DNA of 64,000 bases from Xanthomonas cannabis pv. cannabis (GCF_000802365.1 NZ_JSZE01000024.1:1-64000), one strand, 5' to 3'. Shown: positions 51,023 to 61,595, numbered from the stretch's first letter. Notes: a model not told the origin generated them from the sequence alone. Program-made: numbers and translations.

Positions 51023-51544
51023 TCACAGCTTGGTCTTCATCACCGCTTCGAACGCCGTATCCGGCGCGATGCTGTCGGAGAGCACGACCACCGAATGCAA
51101 GGTGCCCTTTGCCTGCACGTTGTATTCAAAGCCCACCGGCTTGCCGCCGCGGCTGAACACCTCGATCTCGCTGTACTCACCGAGCCGGCCTTCATAACTC
51201 TCGCGCTCCAGCCCGTGCTCCTTGGCAAAGGTGCCGGCGGCGCTGCGTGCGCCCTCCCACACCGCGTCCTCGTAGCTCATCGGCTGCAGCAGGCTGATCA
51301 TGTGGGTCGCGCAGGCGTTGGTGCTGGTCACGCCATAGCCATCGACCTCGCCCAGCAACGGGATCTTGCGGACATCGCGTTTGGGCGTGGCGGTGACGGT
51401 GCAGCCAAGCTGCTGCAGCTCGGCAAGGGTGAAGTGCTCGGACTCCGGGCGCGGCGCGCTGGGGGTGGCCGTGCCACCGTTGCAGGCAGACAGCAGGCCC
51501 AGACAGGCGAGCGGCAGGAAGCGGCGTAGGGAAACGTGCGACAA
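51023..51544 (-). CDS. Putative lipoprotein of unknown function
   Basis: 173 residues from TTG at 51544, chosen for an AAGGA site eight bases upstream; no ATG or GTG gives a sensible start. Signal with lipobox GLLSAC near residue 21. The rest is a mixed domain with FTLAELQQLGCTVTATPKRDV and VVVLSDSIAPDTAFEAVMK that I cannot place. It faces the toxin-antitoxin genes on the same strand but 90 bases upstream of them, so co-transcription is doubtful. Confidence 0.65.
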   Translation of the reverse strand: MSHVSLRRFLPLACLGLLSACNGGTATPSAPRPESEHFTLAELQQLGCTVTATPKRDVRKIPLLGEVDGYGVTSTNACATHMISLLQPMSYEDAVWEGARSAAGTFAKEHGLERESYEGRLGEYSEIEVFSRGGKPVGFEYNVQAKGTLHSVVVLSDSIAPDTAFEAVMKTKL

Positions 51545-51713
51545 CGGTGACGTCCTTGTAGTGATTGGAAGTGCGGCGTGGCTGTCCTCGACATCGGCGC
51601 GCAACATGACGCCAATGCGTCACGCAGTCGCCCAGGTCGGGGCAGCCAGGGCGCGCGAGGGTAGCGCGTCAGGCGTCAACGCATGCTGAGAGCCATCAAC
51701 CACGCCGCCGCGC

Positions 51714-52151
51714 TTACTCCGGCATCACCATGCGGATCTCGCGTGTGCCGATCTCTGCACCGGTGACTGCGTCGATGGCGACCGGCTGCAGCTCGGTGCC
51801 GGTTTCCGCATCCAGAAAACGCAGCAGCTTGCCCTCGCCACGGTGTTTGCTGCCCCACGCGCCGATCATGAACAGCACCGGCAGGTAATCGCGCCCTGCC
51901 TGGGTCAGCACGTACTCCTCGCGCGGCGGGCGGGTGGAATACAGGCGCTTTTCCAGCAGCCGCTCCTCGGTCAGCGTCGCCAGCCGCTTGGTCAGCATGG
52001 TCGGGGCAATCCCTAGGCTCTGCCGGAACTGATCGAAGCGGGTCAGCCCGGAATTGGCGTCACGCAGGATCAGCATCGTCCACGCATCGCCCAGGAAGGT
52101 CAGGCTGCGTGCGATCGGGCACAGGCTGTCCGACGCATTTTTTGAGTTCAT
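51714..52151 (-). CDS. HxlR-family regulator, copy 1
   Basis: 145 residues from the ATG at 52151. The HxlR winged helix is clear: CPIARSLTFLGDAWTMLILRDA, then LTRFDQFRQSLGIAPTMLTKRLATLTEERLLEKRLYS. These proteins usually control a neighbouring redox gene in response to electrophiles, often through a conserved N-terminal cysteine; Cys11 is present. Divergent from an SDR oxidoreductase gene 233 bases away, its likely target. Confidence 0.88.
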   Translation of the reverse strand: MNSKNASDSLCPIARSLTFLGDAWTMLILRDANSGLTRFDQFRQSLGIAPTMLTKRLATLTEERLLEKRLYSTRPPREEYVLTQAGRDYLPVLFMIGAWGSKHRGEGKLLRFLDAETGTELQPVAIDAVTGAEIGTREIRMVMPE

Positions 52152-52384
52152 ATCATTTCCGTATTGACTCACTATCAAATCGATACTAGCATGCGGCGCA
52201 TGGGTAGTCCAACCGCGCGTTTCAGGCAGGTGACGGGCGCCCAGGCCGCGGCGGCAACCGCGGCATCTATCCGCATCAACGCACACCGCAATGCAGGTCA
52301 GCGTCAGGCACCGCGCAGCTGCACGCCGATGGCTGGCGACGTTTCTCCACCTTCCCTAAACCGCATTTCTTCAGAGACACCACG

Positions 52385-53188
52385 ATGAAAAAGACAGTGC
52401 TGATCACCGGCGCATCCTCAGGGTTTGGCCTGTTGCTGGCCACCAACCTGCATAAGCAGGGCTTCAACGTCATCGGCACCAGCCGCGAGCCGGAAAAGCA
52501 CCAGGCCAAGCTGCCGTTCAAGCTGCTGCGCCTGGATATCGACGATGACGCCTCGATCCAGTCGTTTGCCACCACGCTGTTTCAATCGGTCGACCGCCTG
52601 GATGTGCTGGTCAACAACGCCGGTTACATGGTCACCGGTATCGCCGAAGAAACCGCCATCGACGTGGGCCGCCAGCAGTTTGAAACCAACTTCTGGGGCA
52701 CGGTCAAAACCACCAACGCGCTGCTGCCGTATTTCCGCAAGCAACGGAGCGGGCAGATCATCACTGTCAGCTCCATCGTGGCGCTGATCGGGCCGCCGAA
52801 CCTGTCGTATTACGCGGCCTCCAAGCACGCGGTGCAGGGGTATTTCAAATCGCTGCGGTTCGAACTTGCCCAGTTCAATATCAAGGTCAACATGGTGGAG
52901 CCGGTCTGGTTCAAGACCAATCTGGGCCATAACGCAGTGCCTGCCGCCGGCAACCCCATTTCCGACTACAACGCTTACCGCAGGCAGGCCAATGCAGCGA
53001 CCCAGAAGGGAATCGACACCGCAGAAGCACCGGATGCCGTGGTGGACACCATCCAGAAGCTGATCCAGGCCAAGGACCCCAAGTTCAGCAACCCGGTCGG
53101 AAAGATGACCGGCATGATCCTGTTCCTGCAGAGTTACTTGCCAAAGATGTTTGAAGGCGCGATTTTCAAAAGCATCAAAACAGCCTGA
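52385..53188 (+). CDS. Short-chain dehydrogenase/reductase, divergent from hxlR
   Basis: 267 residues, classical SDR: cofactor motif TGASSGFG (7-14), NNAG at about 79-82, catalytic Ser near 131 (VSSIVAL), Tyr-Ala-Ala-Ser-Lys (about 144-148). It has a longer C-terminal part (about 190-267) than the minimal 250-residue form, ending FLQSYLPKMFEGAIFKS. Cofactor preference is probably NADP, given Ser/Arg-Glu after strand 2. It is controlled from the spacer shared with the HxlR gene; a YciI gene follows. Confidence 0.9.
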   Translation: MKKTVLITGASSGFGLLLATNLHKQGFNVIGTSREPEKHQAKLPFKLLRLDIDDDASIQSFATTLFQSVDRLDVLVNNAGYMVTGIAEETAIDVGRQQFETNFWGTVKTTNALLPYFRKQRSGQIITVSSIVALIGPPNLSYYAASKHAVQGYFKSLRFELAQFNIKVNMVEPVWFKTNLGHNAVPAAGNPISDYNAYRRQANAATQKGIDTAEAPDAVVDTIQKLIQAKDPKFSNPVGKMTGMILFLQSYLPKMFEGAIFKSIKTA

Positions 53189-53272
53189 GTGCTGTGCGTT
53201 ACATGCAACGCCAATCCAGCTGCTGATTCAATTAAGTAAACCGCGCAAAACCCCCGTGTTATCACCCGATCA

Positions 53273-53291
53273 ACGGCTTTGCTAAAGCCGT
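53273..53291. repeat. Short hairpin upstream of the YciI-like gene
   Basis: ACGGCTTT-GCT-AAAGCCGT: eight-pair stem with a three-base loop, ending 32 bases before the yciI-like ATG. No T-tract; it may attenuate or end the SDR transcript. Confidence 0.55.
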
Positions 53292-53322
53292 GACGCATCC
53301 CCTTTGCCACGAGTACACCAGA

Positions 53323-53619
53323 ATGAAAGCGTATTTCTGCAAATTCATCCCGCCGCGCGCGGACTTTCTGGCCACCATGTCGGATCAGGAAAAAGCCCTG
53401 ATGCAGCAGCATGCCGCGTTTCTGGACCAGCGCCTGGCCGAGGGCGTGCTGCTGGCGCATGGCCCGGTCATCGATGAAACCGGCGGCTTTGGTCTATCGC
53501 TGTATCAGATTGCCGACGACCAGGACATTGCCGCCATCACCGCACAGGACCCGATCATCAAACACGGTGTCGGCCAGTATGCGCATCACCCCATGCTGCA
53601 TCTGAAGGCGCGCGGATAA
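53323..53619 (+). CDS. YciI-family small protein
   Basis: 98 residues from the ATG at 53323. YciI pattern: MKAYFCKFIPPRADF, LDQRLAEGVLLAHGPV, ALSLYQ-like strands and the terminal DPIIKHGVGQYAHHPM; the conserved His and Asp of the presumed active site are present (about residues 44 and 47). Function in the family is loose (dimeric ferredoxin-like fold, sometimes with dehalogenation or muconolactone-like chemistry). It sits 134 bases after the SDR gene and could share its transcript. Confidence 0.8.
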   Translation: MKAYFCKFIPPRADFLATMSDQEKALMQQHAAFLDQRLAEGVLLAHGPVIDETGGFGLSLYQIADDQDIAAITAQDPIIKHGVGQYAHHPMLHLKARG

Positions 53620-53777
53620 AACGCCGCGCTGCATATGGCACGCTCAAATCGTCATCGCAGCAGCGCGTTGCGGTGACGAGCGCGCCGCGCATGCAGCAAG
53701 CAATGCCAGGCAAAGGCGTGCTGCGCTCAGGCCACGCTGTCAGTTGCCTGCCGCCCGAACGGGGCGGGCGAGCGCTC

Positions 53778-54881
53778 TCACCGCACCGGCACCCGCGCGC
53801 TGGCGCCCAAACCCTGCGTGGGAAACGCCGCTTCCACCGGCGCACGCCGCTGCACCCACATGTCGCCCATCATCCGGTCCAGCCCGCGGTCCAGGCCGGT
53901 GACCAGCCCCGCACCCGGGGTAAAGGTCAGCTCGCCGAAATAGACCTGCCCGTGCTGGATGTACCAATCCACCCGCACGTAATCGAAGTCACTTGCCAGC
54001 AGCTTGCTCAGCTCCAACGCCTGTTCCAGCAGCGCCGGCGCGCAGGGCGGTGCGCGCCCGTCGTCGCGGATGCGGTGAAAGGCCTCGTGCAGGTTGCCCA
54101 CAAAGAAGGTCATGCCCAACTTCGGCGTGTCGAAGCGCCCGTAAATCACCTGCAGCACGTACTGAAAACTGCCGTCCACCTGCCGGAACATGTGGAACTT
54201 GTAGTCCACCGGCACCTGCTGCGCATCGCCGATGTACTGCTCCACCAGAATGCGCGGCGGAATATCGCGGTAATGGATCTCGCGCACCTTGTCGGAGAAG
54301 TCGGTCTGCAGCCATTGGCCGCAGCGCTCGATGATGCGGCGCTTGTGCTGCGCATCGGGCTCATCGCGCACTACCTCCACCATCGCCGCGCCATGGTTGG
54401 CCTTGATCACGGTCTGCCGCCACTGGGGCAGGCGCAGCAGCTCCTGCGGGTCGGTGCTGTCCAGCAGCAGCGGGATCAGGTGCGCCTCGCCGATCCTGGC
54501 CGCCACATACGGGCGCACCGCAAACTTGTCTGCCAGCCGCCGGTACAGCGGGTAATCGCCGTGCACGCACTTGCGGTAGAGGATCTTCTCGTTGAAGCAC
54601 TTGGGCGCGTACAGATCCGGCAGCCGGCCGAAGGTGTGCAGGTAGTACAGCCGGTCCTGGTGCCGCCAGGGCAGGGTGCGCAGCAGGCCGCGCGCGCCCT
54701 TGCGCAGCAGGCGCTTGAGGCTGATGGCGTCGGTGGCCGGCGCAGCTGCGCCAGGCAATGCGGCCGGGCGGGCGTCACCTGCAAGCCGCGTCAATCCCGG
54801 CAGCAGCGCAGCCCACGGCTCACCTGCTGCCCCAACCCGCGCTCCCAGCGGCTGCGTCTGCAGCCCCATCCCGTTGTCCAT
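53778..54881 (-). CDS. TupA-like ATP-grasp protein
   Basis: 367 residues from the ATG at 54881, chosen for its GAAGAGGGA site; a GTG at 54923 adds 14 residues. ATPgrasp_TupA pattern: CFNEKILYRKC, LADKFAVRPYVAARIGE, VIKANHGAAMVEVV, ILVEQYIGDAQQVPVDYKFHMF and the metal-binding YVRVDWYIQHGQVYFGELTFTPGAG. Relatives build teichuronic acid-type polymers or work in polysaccharide loci. No polysaccharide genes accompany it here, so the substrate stays open. Confidence 0.85.
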   Translation of the reverse strand: MDNGMGLQTQPLGARVGAAGEPWAALLPGLTRLAGDARPAALPGAAAPATDAISLKRLLRKGARGLLRTLPWRHQDRLYYLHTFGRLPDLYAPKCFNEKILYRKCVHGDYPLYRRLADKFAVRPYVAARIGEAHLIPLLLDSTDPQELLRLPQWRQTVIKANHGAAMVEVVRDEPDAQHKRRIIERCGQWLQTDFSDKVREIHYRDIPPRILVEQYIGDAQQVPVDYKFHMFRQVDGSFQYVLQVIYGRFDTPKLGMTFFVGNLHEAFHRIRDDGRAPPCAPALLEQALELSKLLASDFDYVRVDWYIQHGQVYFGELTFTPGAGLVTGLDRGLDRMMGDMWVQRRAPVEAAFPTQGLGASARVPVR

Positions 54882-55322
54882 CGCCAGATCCCTCTTCTCG
54901 TCGTTTAGTGAGACGCAGGTCACAATTAAGTGTGATGCTAGTCACGGTATACGGGAAAAGTAAGAAGAGGGTTGCGAAACGTCTCAAGCAGACCGATTTC
55001 GCAAAGATCAGTGCGTTTTAGGGCTTAAAGACGGGCTTGGCGGCTGCTGTCGCGTCCGCTTTGCTGCGTTGCGGCAGCCGCGCGAGCCAGGACGACGCAG
55101 CCACGGCCGGGCGCCGCTTGGGCACAACGCTGGTCAGGGGCGTAGGCGGAGGTCGCGGAACTCAAATGGCGGCGTGCGCTGCGCCGCGATGGGGAGGTGC
55201 ACCCAGGGGAAGTGCCAGGCGTTGAAGGCCAGCGCAGGCCCGCACTCAGGGGATGCAGTCGCATCGCGGCCCAGGATCAAGCAACATCAGGCGATACCAC
55301 TGCAGCCCGCAACGGATGGCCC
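54882..55322. other. Spacer between the ATP-grasp gene and the lipoprotein gene
   Basis: 441 bases. Its first 140 are AT-richer than the neighbours and carry a perfect inverted repeat TTGCGAAA (54972-54979) / TTTCGCAA (54997-55004), suited to promoters or an operator. No gene recognised. Confidence 0.45.
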
Positions 55323-56035
55323 ATGCACGTCACCAAACTCCTGCCCCTGGCAGCGCTGTGCCTTGCGCTTGCCGCCTGCGCAGACAAAGACCAGCCCGCA
55401 CAAGCCGATAAGGCGCCCACATCGGCGCGGGCAGCAGCCAGTCCCACACCGCCCAAGGCAACGCCGCCGCACTACCGCCCGACCAAGCGGTCAACAGCAG
55501 GCCGCCCGCTGTAAGCCAGCAGGCAAGGCGCTATCTCTGCCCGCAGGGCCCCAATGCCTGCCCGGCCGGTGGGCCGTTGATCGCCAACTCCGATGCAGAG
55601 GCGCAGTGGCTGCTGCGCCACGGCTACCCGACGGAGCACGAACTGGCCCGCTTGGAAACCCTGACGCTGGATCAGCTCAAGGCCGAGTCGCAGGCAGGCA
55701 ACCAGCCCGCAACGGTGATCTACGGCAAAAAGACCGCGCTGGCGGGCCGTTTTTATCAGGGCATCGACATCCTGCGGCGGGCCGCGGTGGCGGGGAACCT
55801 GTATGCGTACTACGGGCTGTCGGACGTGTACGTCAGCGACACCGCAAACAAGAACCTGGTCGACAGCCTGGCTTACCTGCGTCTGGCCTATCTGCTGGGC
55901 GATGCAAAAGCCTCGGCCGTCATCGCATCGCGTGGCCTGAGCAGTGTTGAAAACGTCGTTGCCGACGAGCGCGCCGCCTCACTGCACAAGACGTTTTCCA
56001 AGTATCAGCGCCCCTCGCCAAGACCTTTGGAATAG
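55323..56035 (+). pseudogene. Frameshifted lipoprotein gene
   Basis: The ATG at 55323 opens MHVTKLLPLAALCLALAAC (lipobox LALAAC, Cys19) and, as read, ends at 55514 after 63 residues. A second frame, open from about 55410 to 56035, continues with well-formed sequence: SHTAQGNAAALPPDQAV, YLCPQGPNACPAGG, then ANSDAEAQWLLRHGYPTEH and a helical repeat-like end (DILRRAAVAGNLYAYYG, LVDSLAYLRLAYLLGDAKAS) reminiscent of Sel1 repeats. A one-base indel between about 55400 and 55480 would join them into a roughly 237-residue lipoprotein. The second frame alone lacks an ATG. Confidence 0.62.
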
Positions 56036-56050
56036 CGTTTATCGATGCCA

Positions 56051-56076
56051 GCAGGGCGGGGGAGAACCCGCCCTGC
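56051..56076. terminator. Bidirectional hairpin between convergent genes
   Basis: GCAGGGCGGG-GGAGAA-CCCGCCCTGC: perfect ten-pair stem with a six-base loop, 13 to 15 bases from both gene ends. Confidence 0.78.
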
Positions 56077-56088
56077 ATGGTTGACAGC

Positions 56089-57141
<1,053 letters not shown>

Positions 57142-57192
57142 CTAATCCTGCCACCCCTTGTCGCCAAGCATGTAGGTGGGCAGCATGGGCAC

Positions 57193-58092
57193 ATGACTGA
57201 TCTCCACCAATTACGCGCACTTGCCGAGCGCTATGCCACCAGCAGCGCAAAGGAGTTGCTGCCCCGGTTTCGCATTGGCGGGCTGGCTCCGTCGCCCACA
57301 CCGGTGCCCATGCTGTACGAACCCACGATTTGCCTGGTCCTGTCTGGTTGGAAGCATGTCAAGGTCGGACATGAGAGCTTCAACTATGGCGAGGGGCAGT
57401 ACCTGATCACGGCGGTTGACATGCCCGTCATGGCCACCATCACTGTCAACCAAGAGTCCGGTGATTACCTGGCAATGGGACTGGATCTCGATCCATATGT
57501 GATGGCAGAGCTGGCGTTGGAGATGGGCGTAGAGGGCGACCGCGCAGACGTGGGCAACTTCTGCGTTGCGGACGCTGATACGTCTCTATTGGACACCTGG
57601 CGTCGCTTGTGTGAATTGCTCGAACGCCCGCAAGAGATCGCGTTCATGGCGCCACTGGTCGAAAGAGAACTGTTGTTCCGGTTGCTGCAAGGTCCCCAGG
57701 GCCGCATCCTGGCAGCGATGGTGAGCGGAGACAGGTATACGCAGCGCATCCGCACAGCGGCCGTGTGGATACGCAAGAATTTTGCGCTCACCTTCAGTAT
57801 CAATGACCTGGCACAGACGGCCAGCATGAGTGTCACGGTGTTCTACAGGCGATTCAAACAGATCATGGCGATGTCGCCGCTGCAGTACCAAAAGAAAGTA
57901 CGTCTCTATGAAGCCCGCAGCCGCCTGATGTCCGCACACGGCGACATCGCGAGTGTTGCTTACGATGTGGGATACGAAAGCCCGTCCCAGTTCAGCCGCG
58001 AATACAAGCGGCTGTTCGGTCATCCGCCTGTTCGCGTTCTGCAGAGGGCAGGTGCAGCCAGAATAAAGCCTCTCCAAGTCCGAGGTCTATGA
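57193..58092 (+). CDS. AraC-family regulator with AraC_N cupin domain
   Basis: 299 residues from the ATG at 57193; an upstream ATG at 57121 adds 24 residues without family similarity. N-terminal ligand domain of the AraC_N type (PMLYEPTICLVLSGWKHV, YGEGQYLITAVDMPV, about 35-80), then the two helix-turn-helix units (FSINDLAQTASMSVTVFYRRFK, about 211-232; DIASVAYDVGYESPSQFSREYKRLFG, about 259-284 in pieces). This pairing with an aldo/keto reductase is common. Its last six bases overlap the 3' end of the convergent LysR gene. Confidence 0.9.
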   Translation: MTDLHQLRALAERYATSSAKELLPRFRIGGLAPSPTPVPMLYEPTICLVLSGWKHVKVGHESFNYGEGQYLITAVDMPVMATITVNQESGDYLAMGLDLDPYVMAELALEMGVEGDRADVGNFCVADADTSLLDTWRRLCELLERPQEIAFMAPLVERELLFRLLQGPQGRILAAMVSGDRYTQRIRTAAVWIRKNFALTFSINDLAQTASMSVTVFYRRFKQIMAMSPLQYQKKVRLYEARSRLMSAHGDIASVAYDVGYESPSQFSREYKRLFGHPPVRVLQRAGAARIKPLQVRGL

Positions 58093-58983
58093 CCCTTCCA
58101 TATTGAGTTGCGGAATCTTGGCAAACGCCTCGGCAATAAAATCCATGAACACGATCGCCCGCTTCGGCACCAGCCGGTTGGCCGCATACAGGATGTGCAT
58201 GGGCACCGCAGGTGCGGAGAATGCGCCCAGCACAATCTGCAGCTGCCCGGCCTTGAGCCCCTGCTCGAACAACCACTCCGGCCCCTGCCCGATGCCCAGG
58301 CCCGCACTCACCGACTCGCGCGCGGCCTCCGGCGAATTGACCCGGATCCGGCCGGACACCGGCACCTCCACATCCTTGAAACGCCACGTCGCCCCGGAGG
58401 CAAGCAGGGTGTACAGCACGCAATCGTGCTGGCGCAGGTCCTCGGGCACGCGGGGCACGCCGCGCTCGGCAAGATAGGCATTGCTTGCCACGCACACGCG
58501 CTTGAACGTGCCGATCCGCCGTGCGCGTAGCGCGCTGTTTTCCAGGTGGCCGATGCGGATGGCAAGCTCCGCGCCCTCGTCGAGCAGATTGACGAAGCGG
58601 TCGTTGATCTGCAGATCCAGCTCCAGGCCCGGAAAGCGCCGCAAAAACTCAGGCACCAGCGGCATCACATAGTGGTGCGACAAGGCCGTGGGGCAGGCCA
58701 CCCGTAGCAAGCCGGACGGTTGCACGTTGTCGTGCAGCGCCATCTCCGACTCGCCCACCGCATCCAGGATGCGGCGCACCTCCGCGTAATAGCGCTCGCC
58801 CTCCGGTGTCAGCACCAGCTTGCGGGTGGAGCGGTTGAGCAGCCGGGTGTGCAGGTGCTCTTCCAGCGCCGCCACGTGGCGGCTGACATTGGGCTGGCCC
58901 AGGCCCAGGTCGCGCCCGGCCGCTGAAAAGCTGCCGGTTTCCACCGCACGCGCAAAGCAGGTCATCAGCAGAAACCGGTCCAT
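58087..58983 (-). CDS. LysR-family regulator, divergent from the second SDR
   Basis: 298 residues. Winged helix at the N terminus (ARAVETGSFSAAGRDLGLG, QPNVSRHVAALEEHLHTRLL), effector domain with GLLRVACPTALSHHYVMP and LELDLQINDRFVNLLDEGAE, typical of the DhcR/CrgA-like subgroup. It is divergent from an SDR gene, with 140 bases between starts, and is its likely regulator. Tail-to-tail overlap of six bases with the AraC gene. Confidence 0.9.
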   Translation of the reverse strand: MDRFLLMTCFARAVETGSFSAAGRDLGLGQPNVSRHVAALEEHLHTRLLNRSTRKLVLTPEGERYYAEVRRILDAVGESEMALHDNVQPSGLLRVACPTALSHHYVMPLVPEFLRRFPGLELDLQINDRFVNLLDEGAELAIRIGHLENSALRARRIGTFKRVCVASNAYLAERGVPRVPEDLRQHDCVLYTLLASGATWRFKDVEVPVSGRIRVNSPEAARESVSAGLGIGQGPEWLFEQGLKAGQLQIVLGAFSAPAVPMHILYAANRLVPKRAIVFMDFIAEAFAKIPQLNMEGS

Positions 58984-59123
58984 CGCCCGTCCTCATTCAT
59001 GCGTATATCGCATGAATGGTATGTGCCGGCGCGCTCTTCCGGCAAATCATGCATGGGCGCACGCTGCACCTCATCGAAGGCCGGCCACATGCGGCGGGCC
59101 TGCCACCCTCCCAGGAGCACCCC

Positions 59124-59876
59124 ATGTCCCGTCTAGCAGGCAAACGCACCCTCATCACCGGCGGCACCAGCGGCATTGGCCTGGAGACCGCCCGCCAGTT
59201 CCTGGCCGAAGGCGCCCGCGTCATCGTCACCGGCAACAATCCCGAGTCCATCGCCAATGCCAAGGCCGCGCTGGGTGCCGAGGTGCTGGTGCTGCGCGCC
59301 GATTCGGCCAGCGTCGCCGCGCAGCAGCAGCTGGCGCAGGCGGTGCAGGCGCATTACGGCCAGCTCGACATCGCCTTCCTCAATGCGGGCGTGTCGGTGT
59401 GGGCACCGATCGAAGACTGGACCGAGCAGGCCTTCGACGCCTCCTTTGCCATCAACGTCAAAGGTCCGTACTTCCTCATGCAGGCGCTGCTGCCGGTGTT
59501 CGCCAACCCCGCCGCGGTGGTGCTCAACACCTCCATCAATGCGCATGTGGGCGCGGCCCGCTCATCGGTGTATGCGGCCACCAAGGCGGCGTTCCTGAGC
59601 ATGGCCAAGACACTCTCCAGCGAACTGCTGGCGCGCGGCATCCGCCTCAACGCGGTCAGCCCCGGCCCGGTGGAAACCCCGCTGTACGACAAGCTCGGCA
59701 TCCCCGCCGCATACCGCGACCAGGTCAACCAGGACATCGCCGCCACCATCCCGCTCGGCCGCTTCGGCACTCCCGATGAAGTGGCCAAGGCCGTGCTGTA
59801 CCTGGCCTCGGACGAATCCCGCTGGACGGTGGGCTCGGAACTCATCGTCGACGGCGGCCGCACGCTCAACGGCTGA
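59124..59876 (+). CDS. Short-chain dehydrogenase/reductase, copy 2
   Basis: 250 residues from the ATG at 59124, with AGGAG close upstream. TGGTSGIG (12-19), NAGVS, catalytic Ser near 139 (NTSINAH), Tyr-Ala-Ala-Thr-Lys (about 151-155) and the C-terminal ASDESRWTVGSELIVDGGRT. It is of the standard length for the classical family. Substrate unknown. The divergent LysR gene probably controls it. Confidence 0.92.
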   Translation: MSRLAGKRTLITGGTSGIGLETARQFLAEGARVIVTGNNPESIANAKAALGAEVLVLRADSASVAAQQQLAQAVQAHYGQLDIAFLNAGVSVWAPIEDWTEQAFDASFAINVKGPYFLMQALLPVFANPAAVVLNTSINAHVGAARSSVYAATKAAFLSMAKTLSSELLARGIRLNAVSPGPVETPLYDKLGIPAAYRDQVNQDIAATIPLGRFGTPDEVAKAVLYLASDESRWTVGSELIVDGGRTLNG

Positions 59877-60013
59877 GCGTTTCGAAGGCAGTGGCAGGCG
59901 AACGGCCACGCCCACACCCTTCAAGCGCGACACCGAGCGCTGCAGTGTGCGTCCACGTTGCGGCGCAAGTGCAGCGACTCAATAATGCGCACGCCCTCTT
60001 CAGCGGATGACAC

Positions 60014-60490
60014 GTGCGCGCTTTATTCGTCTATGCCGCTGTCCCCGCGATCCTGCTGGCGGCAGTGGCAACCGCCCACGCAGCCCCTGCCGCTGAGTTA
60101 TGCGAGGTCTTGCGCACCTTTGTCGGTGCAGTACAGCCGGGCCAGGTGCGTAGTTTTGCGTTCCACACCTCATGGGGAACCAACTTCAAGCATGCGCAAG
60201 AGCAGGCGCTTTCCGCCAAACGGTGTGAGCACGGTGGCGACCCCGCCGCGCAGGCGGTTTGTGCCTACCTGATGCAGCATGGGCAAACAGAGCTTGCAGA
60301 CGCCACGGTAATGGACTCGGTGGCCTGCCTATCGAGCGGCACCACATTTGATAGCAGCCTGAGACTGCATCACGCCGAGCTGTCCTTTCGCCATGAGGCC
60401 ATCAACGCAGGCGCGACGGTCACAGTCACCTTTGGCGATGAGGCGGAACAGGGCGGCAGGGTGTTTCGACTTCAGGCAGAAGGCGACTAG
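60014..60490 (+). CDS. Exported protein of unknown function
   Basis: 158 residues from GTG at 60014. Signal peptide about 1-23 (ATAHA-APAA), then a compact domain with four cysteines (about 30, 71, 83 and 104) that could form disulfides and a C-terminal beta region (AGATVTVTFGDEAEQGGRVFRLQ). No family recognised. It lies between an SDR gene and an NTF2-like gene; both neighbours have their own regulators. Confidence 0.65.
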   Translation: MRALFVYAAVPAILLAAVATAHAAPAAELCEVLRTFVGAVQPGQVRSFAFHTSWGTNFKHAQEQALSAKRCEHGGDPAAQAVCAYLMQHGQTELADATVMDSVACLSSGTTFDSSLRLHHAELSFRHEAINAGATVTVTFGDEAEQGGRVFRLQAEGD

Positions 60491-60633
60491 GCGCCGCCCT
60501 ACATTTGCTCAGAGGCGCAACGCGCGTCGAGGTACCAAGCAACTGCTCACTAACCGCGCGTGCGGTTGCGTCATGCGGCTGTGGAAGGTCCGCATCCGGG
60601 CACGTGCTACCGGCGCAACGCCGGCATGCTGCG

Positions 60634-60960
60634 TCAATGAATCCGCAACGCCGCAATCTTGCCGCCCACCAGTTGGAACACATGCTCCAGCTGCAGCGGG
60701 CTCTGCGGGAAATCGCCAGACACCTGCGCGGTGACACTCACCTGCTCGCCCTGGGTGTGCACGCCAATTGGCACCGCACGATACGGCGTGGTGGCTTGCG
60801 CCTGTGCCAGCCAGGCCGCAATGGCGGCAGCGCCACGGTGCTGGCGGTGCTCGTCGTGCACCACCGCATCGTCGGCCAGGTGCGGCAGCAGCTCCGTTGC
60901 ATCGCCGGCGTTGCTGGCGGTAAAAAAGCAGGCAATGGCGGCGGGCAGGGCAAGCGACAT
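60634..60960 (-). CDS. NTF2-like/SnoaL-fold protein
   Basis: 108 residues from the ATG at 60960 (MSLALPAAIACFF); longer starts upstream add a basic stretch without similarity. The SnoaL-type pattern is visible: FFTASNAGDATELLPHLADDAVVHDEHRQHRGAAAIAAW in successive parts, then LQLEHVFQLVGGKIAALRI. These small cone-shaped domains bind hydrophobic ligands or act as isomerases. Divergent from an HxlR regulator 86 bases away, its likely controller. Confidence 0.8.
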   Translation of the reverse strand: MSLALPAAIACFFTASNAGDATELLPHLADDAVVHDEHRQHRGAAAIAAWLAQAQATTPYRAVPIGVHTQGEQVSVTAQVSGDFPQSPLQLEHVFQLVGGKIAALRIH

Positions 60961-61046
60961 GGTGGCGGTCCGGTAGAAACGGTATGCCATGATCAGCAGT
61001 GGCACCACCTGCCGCAAGAACGCACGCAAAGGTAAGTCACGCACCC

Positions 61047-61394
61047 ATGGGAAAGCCGCACACCCCGGACACCGCCGCGTGCGATGTCGAAGCCCTGCTC
61101 AAGCTCATCGAAGGCCGCTGGAAACTGCTGCTGCTGTTCCACCTGTTCGACGGCAAGGTGCAGCGCTACTCGGACCTGGAGCGGCTGATTCCCGCCATCT
61201 CGCAGAAGATGCTGGCCCAACAGCTGCGCCAGCTAGAACGCGACGGCCTGGTGCTGCGCACCGTCTACGCGCAGGTGCCGCCGCAGGTGGATTACCGCCT
61301 CACGCCGTGGGGCCAGGCCCTGTGCCCCGCACTGGATGCAATGCTCACCTGGGGCCAGGCGCGGAAGCCGTTGACCGACACGTCGTCGCAGTAA
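61047..61394 (+). CDS. HxlR-family regulator, copy 2
   Basis: 115 residues from the ATG at 61047. Winged helix: CDVEALLKLIEGRWKLLLLFHLFDGKVQRYSDLERLIPAISQKMLAQQLRQLERDGLVLR in consecutive blocks. N-terminal Cys12 corresponds to the redox-sensing cysteine position of the family. Divergent from the NTF2-like gene, its likely target. It is the last clearly ancestral gene before the AT-rich segment. Confidence 0.88.
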   Translation: MGKPHTPDTAACDVEALLKLIEGRWKLLLLFHLFDGKVQRYSDLERLIPAISQKMLAQQLRQLERDGLVLRTVYAQVPPQVDYRLTPWGQALCPALDAMLTWGQARKPLTDTSSQ

Positions 61395-61595
61395 ACGCTT
61401 GGCGCACTGCTGTGCACGCCGGCCTTAAAACATCAGGTACACAGCACCACGCATATCGCCAGAGAACTGACACAGATAACGCACTGGCGGTCTTGCAGTA
61501 TCTGCCGTCTCGCGCGCTGCAACCAGACTTGTGCGGCAAACATAATCGGCCTAGTTTCGCCTCGCCACCACTGGGGTGGCGAGGAGGTCACACGC

